Shown here: one piece after another, positions 60,363 through 64,000 of the stretch
Layout: every line of letters starts with the position of its first letter
Position numbering within the stretch: the stretch's first letter is position 1
Source of the DNA: Membranipora membranacea
Lineage: Eukaryota; Bryozoa; Gymnolaemata; Cheilostomatida; Membraniporidae
Assembly: GCA_914767715.1 (NCBI GenBank)
Contig: OU612071.1
Coordinates: forward strand, 8,725,493-8,789,492
Direction: 5' to 3'
Length of the DNA stretch: 64,000 bases
The notes under the pieces: model-generated
Told to the model about the DNA's origin: nothing
Database searches by the model: none
The model's input: only the letters and a program-made list of their open reading frames with translations
Made by a program: the position numbers and the translations under genes

Positions 60363-60585
60363 CTATAATATAAAAAAATTAAAAAGATTAAAAAAGAATT
60401 TCAAAACAAAATTAAAAAAATAAAAATGAAAAAAACAAAGATCATTGTATGTGAAAACATTTAAAACAAACTTACGATTAATATTTGAAGGAAGATCAAA
60501 TCTGCTAAAGAAGAGTGGTGGCTTCTTGTGAGCTTAGTGAATTCAAACTAAACTGGAAGAATGTGTTGGCTATTCCAGCGCTGAG

Positions 60586-60593
60586 CTTTTATA
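60586..60593 (-). promoter_or_regulatory. TATA box of the spliced accessory gene
   Basis: On the minus strand GGTATAAAAGCTC is a near-consensus TATA box. A start site about 30 nt downstream would fall near 60,560, giving an 80-90 nt 5' exon that has no ATG and ends at a good donor (ATTAATC|GTAAGT at 60,475). Transcripts would then splice across a 113-nt intron to the ATG at 60,362. Confidence 0.75.
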
Positions 60594-60835
60594 CCTTGGT
60601 TTCCAGTCTAAAATCTACACAGCTTAGAGGTGTCTTAGAGGGAGGGTTACTTTTCTGTTGCATGAAAAAATATTAATGTTTGCCTGTAGCTCCAATGATT
60701 ACTGTGTTCAACAACCCATGACTAAGATATTTCTGTGTTCTGAGATAATTTATTGACTACCACTTAGACTTTGAAAAATTAATTGATGAGTGCTGTTTAA
60801 CCCTTGTGGAAACATCAGTTCTTTAGAAAAAAATA

Positions 60836-62250
60836 TCACTTTGTTAAATAGACAACGCTTGGATTTTCAAAAATCTTAGCTCGCACACGAGCTTTTTCAT
60901 CACAACCCGGGGAGCAATTCAAAAACAGATAACCATAACGATCTTTCACTGCATCCAAATAAGCTTCTATCACAAGTTTTTCCTTACCCATTTGTCTGCC
61001 AATTGTTTTGATTACTGAAATGTCTCTCACAGATTTCATCAACCAGAAATGGTGTGAGTTCAAACTAATCGTACGAAAAAATGGTCCTTTACAAAATAGA
61101 TTTTGTGTCAGTGTGATTATACTATAATTATAATGATGACTAAATTTTGTATAAAAGTCAGCAATATCCTTAGAGCTGGAGACTTCCTCCATTAAATCAT
61201 CAATGACTAGAAGTCTATGCTGTCGATCTTTAGGTAATGATTCCATTGTTGCTAGCCCTTCTATAAATTTTATTGGCACCGAGGCATCATAAGAGTTGTA
61301 AAGTGGTTGGTAGATTGAGTAACAGATAATTATTTCCACAGGCGGTGGAACAAAGATTTTGTCAGCATTGGAAATAATCTCCCTTAGTAGGGTAGATTTA
61401 CCACTTGATGTTGGCCCTAGAAACAGACAGCATAAACAGTCAGCAGGTCAGAGATTGTGACTAAAATTCTCTCATCTACACACATACATCGAATATTGCT
61501 CATCATTTCACTATGACCTCTTAAGTGTTTGTTTCAAGTTTGCAGCCACAGATGATTAATTACTGTTATGCGAGCTAATCATCACATGATAACTGCACCT
61601 CCAAGTACTGGAAGTGATGAAAATTAAGGGAAGGATTTTGGTGATGAAATGCTCATTAAATTTCTGCACACACAGATGTAATTACTGTTATGCAAGCTAA
61701 CCATCACATGATAACTGCACCTCCAAGTACTGGAAGTGTTGAAAATTAAGGGAAGGATTTTGGTGATGAAATGCTCATTAAATTTCTGCAGACACAGATG
61801 TAATTACTGTTATGCAAGCTAACCATCACATGATAACTGTACCTCCAAGTACTGGGTGTGTTGAAAATTAAGGGAAGGATTGCGGTAATGAAATGCTCAA
61901 TAAATTTCATATTTTATGAGAGTTTTTACCCGCAAAAGTTCCGATAATATGGGAGTTTTTACCCGCAAAAGTTCCGCTTCTGCTCTAATTTTGAACGCAT
62001 TAAGGAGATTAGTTAGTCATTCAGCACCACCCTTTGACGTCAATTACAAATACCCTTGGTTGTTTGCTCGGCAAATTCGCTGTCATAAATCCCAACATGA
62101 AGTTTCATGAAGGCTCACCTCCGCTATGGATATGAGGCACATATAACCATGCTTAAGGTCAAAAAACAACTAGATAAAATTCTTACCTGAGATTATAGAT
62201 GTGAACGGTGCCTCAAGTTGAAATTCTGTCGTCTTAAGATTTGAAGCCAT
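60836..62250 (-). CDS. Packaging ATPase (FtsK/HerA, A32-like), two exons
   Basis: Exon 1 is 62,250-62,187 (21 codons plus one base, starting MASNLKTTEFQLEAPFTSII), ending at the donor G|GTAAGA. Exon 2 is 61,416-60,836 after a pyrimidine-rich tract and TAG. Joined they give 214 residues. The Walker A loop GPTSSGKST follows the junction directly, its first Gly codon being split across it. Walker B is RLLVIDDLMEE. The tail has ITLTQNLFCKGPFFRTISLN, typical of A32-like ATPases of Polintons and large DNA viruses, which pump DNA into the capsid. The size is normal for the family. Without splicing, the gene would lack its P-loop and an ATG. The ATG is 1 nt after the stop of the preceding minus-strand gene (TAG-T-ATG), as in an operon-like cluster. 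Confidence 0.92.
61547..61908. repeat. Three tandem copies of a 122-124 bp unit in the ATPase intron
   Basis: Copies start at 61,547, 61,671 and 61,793 with 'cacagatg', followed by 'taattactgttatg', 'ctccaagtactgg', 'aattaagggaaggattt' and 'gatgaaatgctca'. The first two are more than 95 percent alike by eye and the third slightly more diverged. They fill nearly half of the 770-nt intron. Confidence 0.92.
61918..61978. repeat. Two copies of a 33-bp direct repeat
   Basis: 'gagtttttacccgcaaaagt' plus 'tccg' occurs at about 61,918 and again at about 61,951, just after the three-copy array, also inside the ATPase intron. Confidence 0.85.
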
Positions 62251-62251
62251 A

Positions 62252-62452
62252 CTAGAGTGTAGAGTTTGTTGACTTTGTAGTGGATTCAAAGTTTTCACCG
62301 AGGAGTTTTATGATAGAATGAAGCTCTCCTTTCTCTTGTTGAAAAAACGCTGCACACAGCGAACATATGGTGGCTATGGTAATCAGGATAATTGTGAGAA
62401 GTGCACGGTATTGTGATAAAAACTGTCTGGTTGTGATATCAGACACAGGCAT
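62252..62452 (-). CDS. 66-residue single-pass membrane protein
   Basis: Starting MPVSDITTRQFLSQYRA, it has one clear transmembrane helix (ALLTIILITIATICSLCAAF, residues 17-36) and a polar 30-residue tail. It is unrecognised at family level. It lies 6 nt after the stop of the upstream 112-residue gene and directly before the ATPase ATG, so all four appear to share one transcript. Small membrane proteins beside the ATPase are common in Polinton-like viruses and may be virion or entry components, but this is inference. Confidence 0.65.
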   Translation of the reverse strand: MPVSDITTRQFLSQYRALLTIILITIATICSLCAAFFQQEKGELHSIIKLLGENFESTTKSTNSTL

Positions 62453-62458
62453 GGTAAA

Positions 62459-62797
62459 CTAACGTAAATGAGGGGGTAATGTCACAGTATAGGGTGCGTC
62501 TGGTAGCAGTACCACGATCTGACTGAACAAAGTCTCTTTCTTTGCCTTTATTAAATATCTTGTCACAGGTCTATGAAGTCCTGATGGAATCATCTGCATT
62601 GCGATTTCATACCAAATATCAAAATGGTGACGTAATTTGTCAGTGTGCAAAAGATACATGTATTGATTTATAAGTTGACAGTCATGATGAGAGAAGTCTG
62701 TATAGCCTTTAGAATTACAGCCTTGACAATTTTTGCTGACCTGAAGGGAGATTAATTCCCACAAAGTAGCAGCCATAGATGCATCTGTTTTATCCAT
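62459..62797 (-). CDS. 112-residue Cys/His motif protein
   Basis: The N-terminal half has LWELISLQVSKNCQGCNSKG followed by YTDFSHHDC, that is C-x2-C-x9-H-x2-C, a likely metal site. The rest is helical (MYLLHTDKLRHHFDIWYEIA, then MIPSGLHRPVTRYLIK). The C-x-G-C ... H-x-x-C layout resembles a conserved small gene of Polintons and adintoviruses, and also the first coding exon of the nine-exon gene at 60.3 kb. Function unknown. Its start overlaps the stop of the upstream gene by 8 nt. Confidence 0.65.
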   Translation of the reverse strand: MDKTDASMAATLWELISLQVSKNCQGCNSKGYTDFSHHDCQLINQYMYLLHTDKLRHHFDIWYEIAMQMIPSGLHRPVTRYLIKAKKETLFSQIVVLLPDAPYTVTLPPHLR

Positions 62798-63320
62798 TAT
62801 GTTGTAGCCATAGACTGATTATGCTAAATAACAGCAAAGTAACCAATACATAAAGTATCTGCAGTGTCACTGTCTGAAATCTCATGCGAACGATAGCTTT
62901 ATTTAAAGTTCTGCAAAAACTGTTTATTGATTGGGTGCTTATTATACTCCTCACTTCATTTTTGCCCAATGACAAAAATACCTTTTGTAGAATAGTCAAT
63001 AATGTGATAGAATGAAACAGCAACTTCTTGCTGTTTGTGGAAGAAGATAAGATTTCTTCACAGAGGGAGGCATAGGTCTGTGAAGTTTGGCTGGCAGATA
63101 AGATTTTTCTTGATATCAATTCAATATCATTTACATACAATTGTTCCACATTTTGTTGAATCATGTACAGCGTGCTGGATTTGTCATCCATCAATGTCAC
63201 AGATAGAGGATAACATTTGCCTGCAAGATTGCTTAGCAAATATTGCCTTGCATTGATGGGTGAACTCAGATGTTTCAACAGGTTAATATAATCACTTGTC
63301 TCTTCTAACCGTTCCATCAT
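62790..63320 (-). CDS. 176-residue protein with C-terminal membrane anchor
   Basis: From the first ATG at 63,320 (MMERLEETSDYINLLKHLS). It is largely helical and Ser/Leu-rich, ending in a transmembrane segment (TLQILYVLVTLLLFSIISLW, about residues 151-170) and only a few residues after it, so it looks tail-anchored. It is the first gene of the minus-strand packaging cluster. No family recognised. Tail-anchored helical proteins near viral ATPases can be virion membrane or cell-death-modulating proteins; nothing in the sequence decides this. Confidence 0.6.
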   Translation of the reverse strand: MMERLEETSDYINLLKHLSSPINARQYLLSNLAGKCYPLSVTLMDDKSSTLYMIQQNVEQLYVNDIELISRKILSASQTSQTYASLCEEILSSSTNSKKLLFHSITLLTILQKVFLSLGKNEVRSIISTQSINSFCRTLNKAIVRMRFQTVTLQILYVLVTLLLFSIISLWLQHNG

Positions 63321-63361
63321 AGGTTGCCTAGGAAACACTAATATGAATAGCTATCTTCCGA

Positions 63362-63371
63362 GTAATATATA
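63362..63371 (-). promoter_or_regulatory. TATA-like box for the packaging cluster
   Basis: The minus strand has GGTTATATATTACTC about 40-50 nt upstream of the first ATG (63,320), a plausible TATA element. On the plus strand GTATTTAAGTG at about 63,388 may serve the divergent gene that starts at 63,523. The two genes would share a divergent promoter of about 200 bp. Confidence 0.5.
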
Positions 63372-63426
63372 ACCACTTGGTTCACTGGTATTTAAGTGCT
63401 TGCCTGCTTACCAAATTCACTCACGG

Positions 63427-63427
<1 letters not shown>

Positions 63428-63460
<33 letters not shown>
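63428..63460 (+). repeat. CA dinucleotide microsatellite
   Basis: About 15 consecutive CA units lie between the two divergent starts, in the probable 5' leader of the plus-strand gene. Confidence 0.9.
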
Positions 63461-63462
<2 letters not shown>

Positions 63463-63522
63463 GGACTTACACACTACCAAAGTGACTATTTGTTTGATCT
63501 ATTATAGGACACTTTTATCACT

Positions 63523-64000
63523 ATGGAACATGTGAGTATACACATGTACTTTGCTTTATTTTTCCTACTATAATTATAATATTTTTTATGTTTCAATTTT
63601 TTTACCTTTGTTGTATATGACTTGACAAATTGCTTATGTGAATTTCCATTGCTCAGAATACTATGTTGGCTTGGTAACTAGTCATGGGTTTTTTGTTGCA
63701 GACTCGTTCCTGTACAGAATGCGCCAAAGAAATGTTTCCTAATGGTGAGGAGCTGTGCCTCACGAGACAGACGGCAAAGACTTCAGATGAATTAAAAGAA
63801 ATATTTGCTGCTGAAAGTTTTCACTGTCCGACATGTGAGAGTAGAGTGCCAATAATGGATGCCAAACGTAAGTACATACATTCAGTACACTAACCATCGA
63901 TGTTTTCTGAAGGTAGTGATACTTTCATTACATTCCTGAAGGCAATTGTCATTAATACGTGAACTCAAACTTCTGTGTTGTAGATGTAAAGAGGTTGCAA
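63523..64000 (+). CDS. 5' part of a spliced zinc-binding protein gene, cut by the window edge
   Basis: Exon 1 is only 63,523-63,531 (Met-Glu-His, then GTGAGT). Exon 2 is 63,702-63,867 and exon 3 begins at 63,984 and runs off the window; phases agree. Exon 2 encodes two CxxC pairs (SCTECAKEMF and FHCPTCESR) about 40 residues apart, a zinc-ribbon or RING-like arrangement. It is unrecognised. Divergent arrangement with the packaging cluster and short introns like those of the nine-exon gene suggest it may belong to the element, but a host gene is equally possible. Confidence 0.6.

Larger units (their letters stand above)
47352..63338. mobile_element. Polinton/Maverick (adintovirus-type) virus-like element, near intact
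   Basis: Within 16 kb lie all hallmark genes: retroviral-type integrase with chromodomain, protein-primed family-B DNA polymerase, adenain-like protease, FtsK/HerA-type packaging ATPase, double-jelly-roll major capsid protein and single-jelly-roll penton-like protein, plus small conserved genes. Capsid and integration genes run on the plus strand. The polymerase and the ATPase group run on the minus strand and converge with them at 52.7-53.0 kb. Every large gene is open; only one frameshift was seen, in a 10-A run. Terminal inverted repeats and the 6-bp target duplication expected of Polintons were not found, and the true borders may lie at 46-47 kb and beyond 64 kb. An adintovirus genome integrated in the host would look the same. 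Confidence 0.92.

Noticed and set aside
61547-61908. Regular repeats considered as a CRISPR-like array
   Set aside because: Units are contiguous 122-124 bp tandem copies without spacers, inside a eukaryotic intron.
46981-63460. GT-rich run at 46,985 and CA-rich run at 63,428 as terminal inverted repeats of the element
   Set aside because: Only a simple dinucleotide repeat is shared; flanking sequence does not match.

Overview
The window is eukaryotic nuclear DNA, almost certainly from an invertebrate metazoan. It is AT-rich, its host genes are split into many small exons with GT-AG introns, it carries an intron-containing tRNA-Leu(CAA) gene in several copies, and it holds many MITEs, SINE-like fragments, microsatellites and Mutator-type transposase remains. 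I cannot name the species.

Layout. 1-10.5 kb: no gene I can support; decayed repeats only. 10.5-14.9 kb: a tandem segmental duplication of about 2 kb, each unit carrying one tRNA-Leu(CAA) gene on the minus strand. Two more copies follow at 16.6 kb (minus, acceptor stem broken) and 17.8 kb (plus, intact). 15.65-27.8 kb: a complete 15-exon plus-strand gene for a 747-residue Rho-family guanine nucleotide exchange factor with DH, PH and atypical C1 domains. It resembles the catalytic core of Vav but has no CH, SH2 or SH3 domain. MITEs and minisatellites lie in its introns. 28.8-29.3 kb: the 3' exon, with poly(A) signal, of an unrecognised minus-strand gene. 32.2-37.5 kb (perhaps to 40.3 kb): LTO1, with a 1.4-kb long-TIR element in its third intron. 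40-46 kb: a graveyard of Mutator-like transposase pieces and their diverged duplications.

47.3-63.3 kb, possibly beyond the right edge: the main item, a nearly intact Polinton/Maverick (adintovirus-type) virus-like element. The plus strand carries a morphogenesis and integration cluster: small basic protein, conserved hypothetical with one frameshift, integrase with chromodomain, penton-like minor capsid, pVI-like protein, double-jelly-roll major capsid and adenain-like protease. The minus strand carries a protein-primed family-B DNA polymerase with N-terminal zinc fingers, an OTU-like segment and a Vsr-like nuclease insert; a TATA-driven nine-coding-exon gene for an acidic nuclear-looking protein; and a tightly packed group of three small proteins plus the FtsK/HerA-type packaging ATPase. 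The ATPase is complete only after splicing: its N-terminus is on a 64-nt exon and its P-loop begins at the exon junction. Together these supply replication, capsid assembly, maturation, genome packaging and integration. Terminal inverted repeats were not found; the right end may be outside the window. A spliced zinc-binding gene starts divergently at 63.5 kb and runs off the edge; it could belong to the element or the host.
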